Shown: positions 53,746 through 62,951, numbered from the stretch's first letter. The stretch: 64,000 nucleotides of DNA from Shewanella waksmanii ATCC BAA-643 (GCF_000518805.1 NZ_KI912499.1:9846-73845), one strand, 5' to 3'. Numbers and translations: made by a program. Notes: a model not told the origin generated them from the sequence alone.

Positions 53746-54486
53746 TTAGTAAATGGCATTAATTCCTGCATCAATGAACACTTGTTTTATCGCCGCCATG
53801 GTCTCGCTTGATGGGGGGGAAATATCACTAAGCTGATATTGCTCTCCCATGGCTTCCCATTTATGCTTGCCTAATTCGTGGTAGGGTAATAGTTCTACTT
53901 TTTCAGCATTTGTCATTGGCTTGACCAGATCAGCAAGTGCTTGGGCTGATTCAATATCATCGGTAAAACCACCGACAACCACATAGCGTATCCACGTTTT
54001 TTGTTGGCGTTGGTGTAGATAGTGGGCAAATTGAAGGGTACGTTGATTACTGACATGGGTCAGTGCAATATGCTTATCGTCATCAACCTGTTTGATATCC
54101 AATAATACCAAATCAGTGTTATCTAATAATTGATCAATAATGGGCGTATATTTACGCACAAAACCGTTGGTATCTAAGCAAGTATGGATACCTTCTTGAC
54201 GACAGGCTTTGAATAATTCGTTGACAAACTCAGCTTGTAGAATCGCCTCGCCGCCACTGGCCGTGACTCCGCCGCCGCTGGACTCTAGAAACGGTCTGTA
54301 GCTGCGAATTTGGCCCATGAGCTCTTCAACTTCGACCTCGCGGCCACCATGAAGATCCCAAGTATCACGGTTATGACAGTATTGGCAACGCATCAAACAG
54401 CCTTGCATAAAGGTGATAAACCTAATGCCTGGGCCATCAACCGTACCGAAAGACTCAAGCGAATGAATCCGACCTGTTACTGCCAT
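53746..54486 (-). CDS. pflA: Pyruvate formate-lyase activating enzyme PflA
   Basis: 246 residues. Radical-SAM enzyme: the 4Fe-4S motif CxxxCxxC is C30, C34, C37 (QGCLMRCQYCHNRDTWD). It abstracts the hydrogen from Gly735 of PflB, generating the glycyl radical under anaerobic conditions. Other conserved segments: GGGVTASGGEAILQ and DTNGF. Downstream of pflB, 90 bp away, behind a hairpin with a T-run. Confidence 0.96.
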   Translation of the reverse strand: MAVTGRIHSLESFGTVDGPGIRFITFMQGCLMRCQYCHNRDTWDLHGGREVEVEELMGQIRSYRPFLESSGGGVTASGGEAILQAEFVNELFKACRQEGIHTCLDTNGFVRKYTPIIDQLLDNTDLVLLDIKQVDDDKHIALTHVSNQRTLQFAHYLHQRQQKTWIRYVVVGGFTDDIESAQALADLVKPMTNAEKVELLPYHELGKHKWEAMGEQYQLSDISPPSSETMAAIKQVFIDAGINAIY

Positions 54487-54505
54487 TTTTGCTCCAAGGG
54501 GTAAT

Positions 54506-54544
54506 AAAAAGTAGGCTGATCTAATTTAGATGACAACCTACTTT
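54506..54544 (-). terminator. Hairpin with T-run between pflB and pflA
   Basis: In the transcript direction AAAGTAGG ... CCTACTTTTT, with an inner ATCTAA/TTAGAT stem, followed by five T. It is a plausible partial terminator that would keep pflA expression below that of pflB. Confidence 0.65.
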
Positions 54545-54576
54545 ATTGCTACTAAAAGTCTAGCGTTAGCTTATTT

Positions 54577-56859
54577 TTACAGCCCTTGTGTAAAGGTACG
54601 TGTGATGACATCTTTTTGCTGCTCAGCAGTCAAAGAGTTGAAACGTACCGCATAGCCAGAAACACGAATAGTTAATTGTGGATACTTGTCCGGATTAACG
54701 ATTGCGTCCTCTAACATTTCACGGTTCATCACGTTGACGTTTAGGTGTTGGCCACCTTCACGGCTATCACTGTGCGCAAAATAACCATCCATTAACGCTG
54801 CTAAGTTAGCACGGCGACCATCTTCATCTTTACCTAATGCATTAGGCACAATCGAGAAGGTATAAGAGATACCGTCTTGAGCATGTGCAAAAGGCAGTTT
54901 AGCCACTGACGTGAGCGAGGCAACAGCGCCTTTTTCATCACGGCCGTGCATTGGGTTTGCACCTGGTGCAAAAGGAGCCCCAGCTGGACGACCATCTGGT
55001 GTAGTACCGGTTTTCTTACCGTAAACCACATTTGAGGTAATAGTAAGAATTGACTGCGTTGGGATAGCGTCACGGTACATTTTCATGTGGCGAATTTTAC
55101 CCATGAAGCATTCAACCAATTCACTGGCGATATCATCAACACGTGGGTCATTGTTACCAAACTTCGGATAATCACCTTCGATGTCGAAATCGACGGCAAT
55201 GCCATTCTCATCACGGACCGGCTTCACTTTGGCAAATTTAATTGCTGATAGCGAGTCAGCCGCAATAGACAAGCCTGCAATACCACAAGCCATTGTACGA
55301 CGCACATCGCGGTCGTGTAATGCCATTAATGCCGCTTCATATGAATACTTGTCATGCATGAAGTGGATAGCATTAAGTGCAGAAACATATTGGGTAGCCA
55401 ACCAATCCATCATAGTGTCTAAACGACCCATGACATCATCGTAGTTAAGGACTTCATCACTGATAGGTGCTGACTTAGGACCAATCTGTGTCTTTAACTT
55501 TTCATCCACGCCGCCATTGATGGCGTAAAGCATGGTTTTAGCTAAGTTGGCTCGAGCGCCGAAGAACTGCATGTGCTTGCCGACAACCATTGGGCTAACA
55601 CAGCAGGCAATCGCGTAATCGTCAGAGTCGAAATCTGGACGCATTAAGTCATCGTTTTCATACTGGATTGAACTGGTATCAATCGAGACTTTTGCACAGT
55701 ATTTTTTAAAGCTCAGTGGCAGTTTTTCAGACCAAAGAACAGTAATGTTTGGCTCTGGGCTTGGGCCCATGTTGTAGAGCGTGTGCAAGAAGCGGAAGCT
55801 TGACTTAGTCACTAAGGTACGGCCATCCACACCCATACCGGCAATGGATTCAGTCGCCCAGATTGGATCGCCCGAGAACAACTCATCATACTCAGGTGTT
55901 CTGAGGAAACGTACCATACGCAGTTTCATCACGAAATGGTCAACCATTTCTTGAGCTTGTTGCTCTGTGAGTACACCATTTTTGATGTCGCGTTCAATAT
56001 AGACATCTAAGAAACTAGAGGTACGGCCAAGGGACATCGCCGCGCCATTTTGGCTCTTAACAGCGGCTAAATAACCAAAGTAAGTCCATTGAATGGCTTC
56101 TTTAGCGTTGGTTGCTGGACCCGAAATGTCGAAACCATAGCTGGCAGTCATCTGTTTCATTTGACCTAGTGCTTTATGCTGCTCTGCAATTTCTTCACGC
56201 AACTGCATGGTTGCACTTAAATCTTCACCCGCTTCAAAGCGAGGTTGCAACGAACCAAATTGAGCAAATTTGTCTTGCATCAAGTAATCGATACCATAGA
56301 GCGCAATACGGCGATAATCACCAATAATACGGCCACGGCCATAGGCATCAGGTAAACCGGTTAGTACACCAGACTTACGGCAACGCATGATCTCTGGGGT
56401 GTAAATATCAAATACACCTTGGTTATGGGTCTTACGTAGTTCTGAATAAACATACTTAATATTCGGATCAAGTTCACGACCGTAAGCGGCACATGAGCCT
56501 TCAACCATACGAATACCACCATTTGGCAACATGGCACGTTTAAGCGGCGCATCAGTTTGCAGGCCAACAATGGTTTCCAGTTCTTGATTAATATAACCAG
56601 CATCATGTGAAGTAATGGTAGAGACTTTATCGGTATCAAAGTCTACAGGCGCATGGGTGCGGTTTTCCTGTTTGATTCCTTCCATCACTTTGTCCCATAA
56701 AGAGACAGTGGCAGGGGTCGCCTCAGCTAGGAAGCTTTCATCGCCTTCATAGGGGGTATAGTTTAATTGGATAAAATCACGAACGTTGACTTCAGTTTTC
56801 CAGTCACCAGCGGCGAAACCTTCCCATGCTGCTAAAAATTTTTCAGTATTTTCGCTCAT
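54577..56859 (-). CDS. pflB: Formate C-acetyltransferase PflB
   Basis: 760 residues, equal to the E. coli protein in length. Active-site Cys419-Cys420 (IACCVSPM) and glycyl-radical Gly735 in RVSGYAVRFN near the C-terminus. It cleaves pyruvate with CoA into acetyl-CoA and formate. It lies 38 bp downstream of focA and upstream of pflA, the usual focA-pflB-pflA order. No obvious truncation or missing residue. Confidence 0.98.
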   Translation of the reverse strand: MSENTEKFLAAWEGFAAGDWKTEVNVRDFIQLNYTPYEGDESFLAEATPATVSLWDKVMEGIKQENRTHAPVDFDTDKVSTITSHDAGYINQELETIVGLQTDAPLKRAMLPNGGIRMVEGSCAAYGRELDPNIKYVYSELRKTHNQGVFDIYTPEIMRCRKSGVLTGLPDAYGRGRIIGDYRRIALYGIDYLMQDKFAQFGSLQPRFEAGEDLSATMQLREEIAEQHKALGQMKQMTASYGFDISGPATNAKEAIQWTYFGYLAAVKSQNGAAMSLGRTSSFLDVYIERDIKNGVLTEQQAQEMVDHFVMKLRMVRFLRTPEYDELFSGDPIWATESIAGMGVDGRTLVTKSSFRFLHTLYNMGPSPEPNITVLWSEKLPLSFKKYCAKVSIDTSSIQYENDDLMRPDFDSDDYAIACCVSPMVVGKHMQFFGARANLAKTMLYAINGGVDEKLKTQIGPKSAPISDEVLNYDDVMGRLDTMMDWLATQYVSALNAIHFMHDKYSYEAALMALHDRDVRRTMACGIAGLSIAADSLSAIKFAKVKPVRDENGIAVDFDIEGDYPKFGNNDPRVDDIASELVECFMGKIRHMKMYRDAIPTQSILTITSNVVYGKKTGTTPDGRPAGAPFAPGANPMHGRDEKGAVASLTSVAKLPFAHAQDGISYTFSIVPNALGKDEDGRRANLAALMDGYFAHSDSREGGQHLNVNVMNREMLEDAIVNPDKYPQLTIRVSGYAVRFNSLTAEQQKDVITRTFTQGL

Positions 56860-56897
56860 AGTATAAATACCTTAAGTTAAGAATTGGGTTACTACTG

Positions 56898-57770
56898 TTA
56901 GGCGTCGGAGCCGCGCTTTAGCGCAGGGCGACGGTAAACAAACCAATAAGTCATGCCAACGAACAGCGCACCGCCAATAATATTACCTATTGTGACGGGA
57001 ATGAGGTTAGCAAACACAAATTGGCTCCAAGTTACATCGGCGTATAGAGCTGGATCGACTCCAGCTTGCGCCCAAAATTCGGTTGAAGCGACTTGCTTGG
57101 TGATGATAGCCATCGGGATTAAGAACATATTGGCGATACAATGTTCAAATCCTGCGGCGACAAACATGGCAACGGGCAAGATGACGGCGATGATTTTATC
57201 TGTGACCGTGCGACCCGCGTAGGCCATCCAGACGGCAAGGCACACCATGATGTTACACATAATGCCTAATGCGATAGCTTGTATAAAAGAGTGCTGTAGC
57301 TTCGCTTGTGCGGTTGCAAGGTACCCTAAACCTAATAGTCCATGACCGGACTCATAGTGCTTAGCACTGATCATTAGCAGCACAAGTAACATGGCACCTG
57401 CAAAGTTACCAATATAAACCAAGCCCCAGTTTTTTAGCATCGCGGTTAGTGAAACACGTTTACTGAGTTTGGCGGTTAGAGTAAGCACGCTAGATGTGAA
57501 TAGCTCGCCACCGAGCACGACAACTAATATGAGTCCCAAACTGAAGCATAAACCACCAATGAGTTTATTTAGTCCATAGGGAAGGTCATGGCCACCGGCA
57601 GTCACCACAACATAGAAAATAAAGGCAAGACCAATAAACAAACCAGCCGTCATGGCTAACACCAATGTTGATACGGTGTCACGATTAACCTTAACAACGG
57701 CTGTGTCTTCTACCTTTTGGGCAGTGTTAGCCGGCGTGATGGCATCAAATGGGCTGGGGCTATTTTGCAT
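56898..57770 (-). CDS. focA: Formate channel FocA
   Basis: 290 residues with six membrane segments of the formate/nitrite transporter family. The conserved GAMLLVLLMISAK, LGIMCNIMVCLAVWMA and GFEHCIANMF (with pore His) segments are seen. A pentameric formate channel of the inner membrane. First gene of the pfl operon; the upstream 528-bp region contains several operator-like palindromes. N-terminus is polar, as in E. coli FocA. Confidence 0.95.
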   Translation of the reverse strand: MQNSPSPFDAITPANTAQKVEDTAVVKVNRDTVSTLVLAMTAGLFIGLAFIFYVVVTAGGHDLPYGLNKLIGGLCFSLGLILVVVLGGELFTSSVLTLTAKLSKRVSLTAMLKNWGLVYIGNFAGAMLLVLLMISAKHYESGHGLLGLGYLATAQAKLQHSFIQAIALGIMCNIMVCLAVWMAYAGRTVTDKIIAVILPVAMFVAAGFEHCIANMFLIPMAIITKQVASTEFWAQAGVDPALYADVTWSQFVFANLIPVTIGNIIGGALFVGMTYWFVYRRPALKRGSDA

Positions 57771-57898
57771 CTCTAACCTTTATCGTCCTTATAAATTGGT
57801 TTTATCCACCAATATAGATTTGATTGTTAGTTAAAGAAACCACTTCTAATGTAAAGGGCTTCTACAGGGAGCTAGTATAGTAAATGTGTAATTTACTG

Positions 57899-57916
57899 TC
57901 GTGATCTTGATCACTT
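57899..57916. promoter_or_regulatory. CRP-like site upstream of focA
   Basis: GTGATCTTGATCAC (57901-57914) is a perfect palindrome but for the two central bases and follows the CRP layout GTGA-N6-TCAC (consensus TGTGATCTAGATCACA). It is about 137 bp upstream of the focA start. FNR-type sites would need TTGAT-N4-ATCAA, which this is not. Confidence 0.6.
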
Positions 57917-57939
57917 TATGCAGCTTTTGCAGCTTATTC

Positions 57940-57954
57940 TGTAATAAAATTACA
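57940..57954. promoter_or_regulatory. HexR-like palindrome TGTAAT-aaa-ATTACA
   Basis: Perfect 6-3-6 dyad. HexR, which responds to KDPG and controls central sugar metabolism in Shewanella, is described with a TGTAATnnnATTACA-type site (from memory). About 177 bp upstream of focA and 345 bp upstream of yfcC. Assignment is inference from pattern. Confidence 0.55.
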
Positions 57955-57987
57955 CAACATCAATTTTAACGCTGCACCCTCAAATAT

Positions 57988-58006
57988 AAATTGGTAAGAC
58001 CAATTT
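57988..58006. promoter_or_regulatory. PdhR/LldR-like palindrome AAATTGGT-aag-ACCAATTT
   Basis: A perfect 8-3-8 dyad. The GntR-family pyruvate and lactate regulators PdhR and LldR bind AATTGGTnnnACCAATT-type operators in other gammaproteobacteria. A pyruvate-sensing regulator would fit a pyruvate formate-lyase operon. Pattern-based inference. Confidence 0.6.
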
Positions 58007-58298
58007 ACCGTAATCAATATTAGCACAACAGCCCCATCGATACACCTATTTAAGCCTGATATTTAACCGGTAAGTTTGCATTTTGCGAGCAAGTTAACAT
58101 TTGTACAGTGAAGGCTAATAAACATAACAGCAAAAAACCACTTTGGCTAAGAAACTTACTGTGTTGGACCCTATGAAGAAGGGTAGGGACTAGGGCAATG
58201 ATTAGAGGAAAAAACCGCATTGTTAAGCGCATTTTGTCTGTGATTACGGCCGACAATGATTTATATTTTGCGCTAAAACAATAACCATAACATTAGCC

Positions 58299-59849
58299 AT
58301 GTCCACACTAGATAATAATAACAGCTCCAACCCTGCGACTTTACCGCCAAGCCCGACAGGTAAATTTCAACTACCCGATACACTGGTCATCATTTTCTTT
58401 GTCGCTTTGCTGGCCATGGCGTTGACTTATGTTGTTCCTATTGGCTCATTTAGCACTCAAGAGGTGCAGTATGTCAGTGACGGTGTGGAGAAGAGCCGTA
58501 CCGTGGTGGATCCCAATTCATTCAGTTATCAGCTCGATGAGCTAGGGCAAGCGGTTATTGAACCCGTTGGACTATTCGCCGGTGGTGGCGGTATAGGCTT
58601 TTTTAACTTTGCTTTTGAAGGACTCGTGTCCGGCTCAAAGTGGGGCAGTGCGATTGGCGTGATTATGTTCATGCTGGTGATCGGTGGCTCATTTGGTGTA
58701 GTGATGGCAACGGGCACCATAGACAACGGCATTCTTAAACTGATTGATCGCACCCGAGGTAACGAAGCGATATTTATTCCAGTGTTGTTTTGTCTGTTCT
58801 CACTTGGTGGTGCTGTTTTTGGTATGGGTGAGGAAGCCATTGCGTTTGCGATTATTATTTGCCCATTGATGATTCGGCTTGGGTACGATGGCATCACTAC
58901 TGTGATGGTGACCTATGCAGCAACCCAGATAGGTTTTGCTAGCTCATGGATGAACCCATTTAGTGTCGCCATTGCACAAGGCATTGCTGGGGTGCCGGTG
59001 CTTTCTGGTGCCGGATTTCGTGGTGTGATGTGGGCCGGTTTTACTTTAATGGGGTTAGCTTTCACTATGCGCTACGCCGCTAAAATTCAGCGCCAACCTA
59101 AATTATCTTATAGCTATCATAGTGATAAGTACTTTCGGGACAATCAAGACAATGCCGATATCAATGCACGCTTTAATGTCGGTGACATATTGGTCCTAGC
59201 CACTATTGTCGCCACGATTGCCTGGGTGATTTGGGGGGTCATTGCCCATGCTTGGTTCATTCCTGAAATTGCCAGCCAGTTTTTTACCATGGGTATAATT
59301 GTGGGTCTTATTGGCGTGGTGTTCAAACTTAATGGTATGACAGCCAATAAAGTGGCAAGCAGTTTCAAGCAGGGTGCAGCGACTATGGTGGAGCCTGCAG
59401 TATTAGTAGGCTGTGCATCAGGTATTCTTATTTTACTGGGTGGTGGCGACGCTACAGCGCCTAGTGTGCTCAATACTGTGCTTAACTCTGCTGGGCAGTT
59501 TATTGGTCAGCTACCGGCAGTCTTTTCTGCCTGGTTTATGTTGCTATTTCAATCGGTGTTTAATTTCTTTGTGACTTCGGGGTCCGGTCAGGCAGCACTG
59601 ACAATGCCGTTGATGGCACCACTAGCTGATATTGTGGGCGTGACGCGGCAAACCGCAGTACTGGCGTTCCAGTTAGGTGATGGTTTTACCAATGTATTGG
59701 TGCCAACGTCAGCTTCTTTAATGGCCACACTGGGTGTGTGTCGTGTTGATTGGGGCGATTGGCTTAAGTTTATTTGGCGTTTTATGCTGGCATTGTTTGT
59801 CGTATCGAGCGGGGTTGTTATCAGTGCCCACTATTTTGGCTTTGTTTGA
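58299..59849 (+). CDS. yfcC: YfcC family anion/dicarboxylate-type permease
   Basis: 516 residues, about 12 membrane segments. N-terminal region (TLVIIFFVALLAMALTYVVPIGSF) and the GMGEEAIAFAIIICPLMIRLGYDGITTVMVTYAATQIGFASSWMNPFSVAIAQGIAG stretch are typical of the YfcC/DcuC-like family. It ends with conserved TSASLMATLGVCRVDWGDWLKFIWR. Substrate unknown; E. coli yfcC lies next to pta. Here it is divergent from focA and may share its operators. Confidence 0.88.
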   Translation: MSTLDNNNSSNPATLPPSPTGKFQLPDTLVIIFFVALLAMALTYVVPIGSFSTQEVQYVSDGVEKSRTVVDPNSFSYQLDELGQAVIEPVGLFAGGGGIGFFNFAFEGLVSGSKWGSAIGVIMFMLVIGGSFGVVMATGTIDNGILKLIDRTRGNEAIFIPVLFCLFSLGGAVFGMGEEAIAFAIIICPLMIRLGYDGITTVMVTYAATQIGFASSWMNPFSVAIAQGIAGVPVLSGAGFRGVMWAGFTLMGLAFTMRYAAKIQRQPKLSYSYHSDKYFRDNQDNADINARFNVGDILVLATIVATIAWVIWGVIAHAWFIPEIASQFFTMGIIVGLIGVVFKLNGMTANKVASSFKQGAATMVEPAVLVGCASGILILLGGGDATAPSVLNTVLNSAGQFIGQLPAVFSAWFMLLFQSVFNFFVTSGSGQAALTMPLMAPLADIVGVTRQTAVLAFQLGDGFTNVLVPTSASLMATLGVCRVDWGDWLKFIWRFMLALFVVSSGVVISAHYFGFV

Positions 59850-59862
59850 TAGGCGGGCCAAG

Positions 59863-59895
59863 AAAAAAGCCTAGGGTCTCCCCTAGGCTTTTAAT
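59863..59895. terminator. Bidirectional terminator between yfcC and the TonB receptor gene
   Basis: AAAAGCCTAGGG-tctc-CCCTAGGCTTTT, 12-bp stem with A- and T-runs. It ends convergent transcripts of yfcC and the receptor gene. Confidence 0.92.
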
Positions 59896-59896
59896 T

Positions 59897-62512
59897 TTAG
59901 AACTTTTGCGTGTATGTCGCCGTATAAGTGCGGCCATACAGGTTGTACAATGAAGAATCGTACTCTAGATCTGAGTCTAGCACTGGGTCTTCGTTAGTAA
60001 TGTTACGAACACCAAGTGTCAGCTTACCATTCCAAGAAGTGTTATAGCTGTATGTTGCATCGAATGTAGTTTGTGAAGGTAGAGATCCTAGTTGCTCATA
60101 AGTGTTAGGATCCGTTTTCTCTGCTTGTCCGTCAATGTATTGAGTTAACAGTGATGCACCGTGGTCACCATAATTCCAATCGATAACCCAAGTGAAGCGG
60201 AATTCAGGCATACCATTTCGGCCAATTTTGTTGTTAACAGGCCCATCGAAATACTCTTCATCATTGTAGTCAATAACATAAGTTAAATCGAAAGTTGAAC
60301 CGAAGTCACCAACAGTTGTTTCTAAACCAGAATAAGTAAGGTTGAAATCGATGCCAGAGGTATCGAATCCGTTGCCATTCACTTGTGGGGTAGTCGCCGA
60401 TAAAATTTTGCCATTCGGGTCATCACCTACACGCTTGATATCACCAAGAGCTAGATTGCCGTAACCCACTTTTTTCTCTTCTTTTAGCAAAGAATCTAAA
60501 GATACAAAAGTGATCACATCTTTAATGTTAAGGTTGTAATACTCAACTTTTGAACTAAGGTTGTCGGTTAAGTTCCAAATGACGCCTACGTTATAGAAAT
60601 CAGATGTTTCCGGTTCTAGTTCAGAGTTGGCAGTACGAGTAACATCGTATTGTTTCGCTTTGCAATCCGATGCCGAAGTACCTTGAGTTTCGCAGTAGTG
60701 GTAATCGGTTGCGGTGTCAGCGCTAAATGAATCTGCTGCATACAAATCTGAAAGAGAAGGTGCTCGGAAGCCTTGACCCCAAGAAGCACGAAGCACTACA
60801 TCGTCGATTACTTGGTATCTTAATGCTACTTTTGGTGTAGTTGCAGAACCAAAGTCAGAGTAATTGTCGTAACGAAATGCAAAGTTCAGTTCAAGATCGT
60901 CTGTTACGGGAATAATAGACTCTGCAAATACTGCAAACACTTCTCGATCACCGCCAGATCCGTTACCCGAGGAGCCAATTACTTCACCAGCAGCTGATTC
61001 AGCATCTACTTTAGCTTGGTATTTATATTCCATGTATTCGGTGCCGAAATACCATCCCACCACACCAGCTGGTAGATCAATAGCTTCGAAGTTAACACCA
61101 GCATTTAAACTTTGGAACTCCATAGTATCTTGCTTAAGTGTATCGTGAGTGATCGCTGCAACAACGTCTTCACTATTTCCTTCAGGTCCAAAGTTAAACT
61201 CACCACTTTTCACTAAATTTTCTACTGTAGGGCGATGAACGTACCCTTCACCATAGTTACTATTTTCAGCCAAGTTATAGTGATAAGTTACGTCCCAACC
61301 AAACTCATCATGTTCGCCGACAAGACCTACTTGAATGTCGGTACTGTAATCGATAGTAGTAGAGTCACGGGTTCCTACATCGGTAAATCGATAGTACACA
61401 CGACCAGCATCAGGATTTTTGACCGAGCCAGTACTGTTTCCGTTTTCATCGATGTTTTGGATGTCTACTTGACCTGCATCTACATTAAACCAGCCAGCAG
61501 CCGGCGCATAGCGACCAAAAGTTTCATTCCGAGAGAATAGGCCTTGACCTTCAAATCTTATTTCGTCGGTTATCTCATAATCTGCGTTAACGTAACCTGC
61601 AGTGTACTGGCGAGCCGCGTGGTCGGCAGCTTCGGAAGTATAGTCATAGCCGCAAATGTAGTCGCCGTCGCCGTAATCATAAATATGACCACCACCAACC
61701 ATCTTTTCGTTATCGCATGCAGCCATCGGGTTAAATTGACCCGTTGTCATATTTAAGAAATTACGAGCGTAGGCTGATACACCTGTCGTGTCAGCATACT
61801 TATCTGCTAGAACATTTGTAGAGCTAGAGAACCAGCGGTCGCGTTGATAGATAATCTCTCTGTTTTGGTGCTCGAAAGAAAAAGTCATGCTTCCCTTTTC
61901 TCCCTCAGTACCGCCGATGACGTGAGTTTTCCACTCTTCGCCACCTGCTTGTTGAGGGTTCGAGCCTGTTGCAGAAACCTCTAATCCATCAAAATTCTTT
62001 TTGGTAATAATATTTACAACACCAGCAACCGCATCAGAACCGTAGACTGCAGAGGCGCCGTCAGTTAAAACTTCAATTCTTTCGATAGCCGCTGTAGGGA
62101 TCGTGTTAAGGTTAACAGCTGTACCACCTAATGTAGGTGAACCAGGCATACGCTTACCGTTTAGAAGGACAAGCGTTCTGTCTGCGCCTGCACCGCGTAG
62201 AGAGATGTTAGCCTGGCTTTGCCATGTGCTTCCTGAAGATTCTGCAAAAGATCCGAAAGTATTAATATTGCTGCGTCTGAGAACATCTGCAACAGACATT
62301 TCTCCGGTTTTTTCCATATCAGCTGCGCTAATAGTGGTTATAGGCGAAGACCCTTCAAGGTCGGTACGTTTGATACGTGAGCCTGTAACTTCGATACGTT
62401 CTACATTGTCACCTTCAGCTGCGATAACAACTGGTGAGCTAAGTGCTGCTGTTGCTGCACCACCAATCAAAGCAAAGCGAATCGCTTTAGCTACTACAGA
62501 ATTGGACTGCAT
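59897..62512 (-). CDS. TonB-dependent outer-membrane receptor
   Basis: 871 residues from ATG 62512 (GGGAG 8 bp upstream; the frame is open 7 codons further back). Signal peptide (about 1-30), then the TonB box-like VERIEVTGSRIKRTD, the plug domain (DVLRRSNIN ... RGAGADRTLVLLNGKRMPG ... IERIEVLTDGASAVYGSDAVAGVVNIITKK, residues 45-160) and a 22-strand barrel ending NLYGRTYTATYTQKF (terminal F). The plug style is that of the large alteromonad receptor group that takes up peptides, saccharides or iron complexes. Substrate unknown. Divergent from a TetR-type regulator. Confidence 0.93.
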   Translation of the reverse strand: MQSNSVVAKAIRFALIGGAATAALSSPVVIAAEGDNVERIEVTGSRIKRTDLEGSSPITTISAADMEKTGEMSVADVLRRSNINTFGSFAESSGSTWQSQANISLRGAGADRTLVLLNGKRMPGSPTLGGTAVNLNTIPTAAIERIEVLTDGASAVYGSDAVAGVVNIITKKNFDGLEVSATGSNPQQAGGEEWKTHVIGGTEGEKGSMTFSFEHQNREIIYQRDRWFSSSTNVLADKYADTTGVSAYARNFLNMTTGQFNPMAACDNEKMVGGGHIYDYGDGDYICGYDYTSEAADHAARQYTAGYVNADYEITDEIRFEGQGLFSRNETFGRYAPAAGWFNVDAGQVDIQNIDENGNSTGSVKNPDAGRVYYRFTDVGTRDSTTIDYSTDIQVGLVGEHDEFGWDVTYHYNLAENSNYGEGYVHRPTVENLVKSGEFNFGPEGNSEDVVAAITHDTLKQDTMEFQSLNAGVNFEAIDLPAGVVGWYFGTEYMEYKYQAKVDAESAAGEVIGSSGNGSGGDREVFAVFAESIIPVTDDLELNFAFRYDNYSDFGSATTPKVALRYQVIDDVVLRASWGQGFRAPSLSDLYAADSFSADTATDYHYCETQGTSASDCKAKQYDVTRTANSELEPETSDFYNVGVIWNLTDNLSSKVEYYNLNIKDVITFVSLDSLLKEEKKVGYGNLALGDIKRVGDDPNGKILSATTPQVNGNGFDTSGIDFNLTYSGLETTVGDFGSTFDLTYVIDYNDEEYFDGPVNNKIGRNGMPEFRFTWVIDWNYGDHGASLLTQYIDGQAEKTDPNTYEQLGSLPSQTTFDATYSYNTSWNGKLTLGVRNITNEDPVLDSDLEYDSSLYNLYGRTYTATYTQKF

Positions 62513-62571
62513 GTTTATCTCCCTGACACTCATTAAGTGTTAAATATTGTTTATTTTTATACTGGGTATAA

Positions 62572-62597
62572 TCATTACCGTTACATATTGGTAATGA
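62572..62597. promoter_or_regulatory. 8-bp inverted repeat just upstream of the TonB receptor gene
   Basis: TCATTACC-N10-GGTAATGA. It is 60-85 bp upstream of the start and next to a possible -10 (TATACC / TATAAA on the minus strand), so a bound protein would block the promoter. It is not a clear Fur box (core ATAATCATTA only, 10 of 14). Confidence 0.55.
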
Positions 62598-62927
62598 CTC
62601 TCACCAGGGTGGAGATATAACCACAAGAAAATGACGCCCGCAACATCGCATTTACACTTGTATTTTGCTGGTGTGATACCAAATAAACACATAAATTTAA
62701 CAATGTTTAAACTGATGGTTTATTTTTTATTGTGCTTGTTTGTTTGTTGTTAATATTTGTTATTTATTGTGTGCTTAAAGGGTTGTGCTAATGTTGCTTT
62801 GTGGCGCTTCTTAGAAAAACAATAGTGAACATTGTTATACAAAAGTTGCACAAAAAAATTAAAAAAATAATGCTAAAGTATAAAAATCCAGCGAAAATCT
62901 CACTTAATAGGTTTTCGTATGGCATTT

Positions 62928-62951
62928 GTTCAGTCTAAAGGTTGACTGAAC
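62928..62951. promoter_or_regulatory. Inverted repeat GTTCAGTC-N8-GACTGAAC
   Basis: A perfect 8-bp dyad 387 bp upstream of the TetR gene and 416 bp upstream of the receptor gene. It is a candidate operator for the TetR regulator or for another factor; a hairpin in RNA is possible. Its distance from both genes weakens the call. Confidence 0.4.

Larger units (their letters stand above)
57771..58298. other. Divergent intergenic region, focA / yfcC
   Basis: 528 bp. Holds the CRP-like (57899-57916), HexR-like (57940-57954) and PdhR-like (57988-58006) palindromes. No FNR site with the right spacing was found. A minus-strand frame (58050-58256) without ribosome binding site is not called. Confidence 0.6.

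Noticed and set aside
58050..58256. Minus-strand 68-codon frame with two hydrophobic stretches between focA and yfcC
   Set aside because: TTG start, no ribosome binding site before it or before the internal ATGs, and it covers a probable promoter region.
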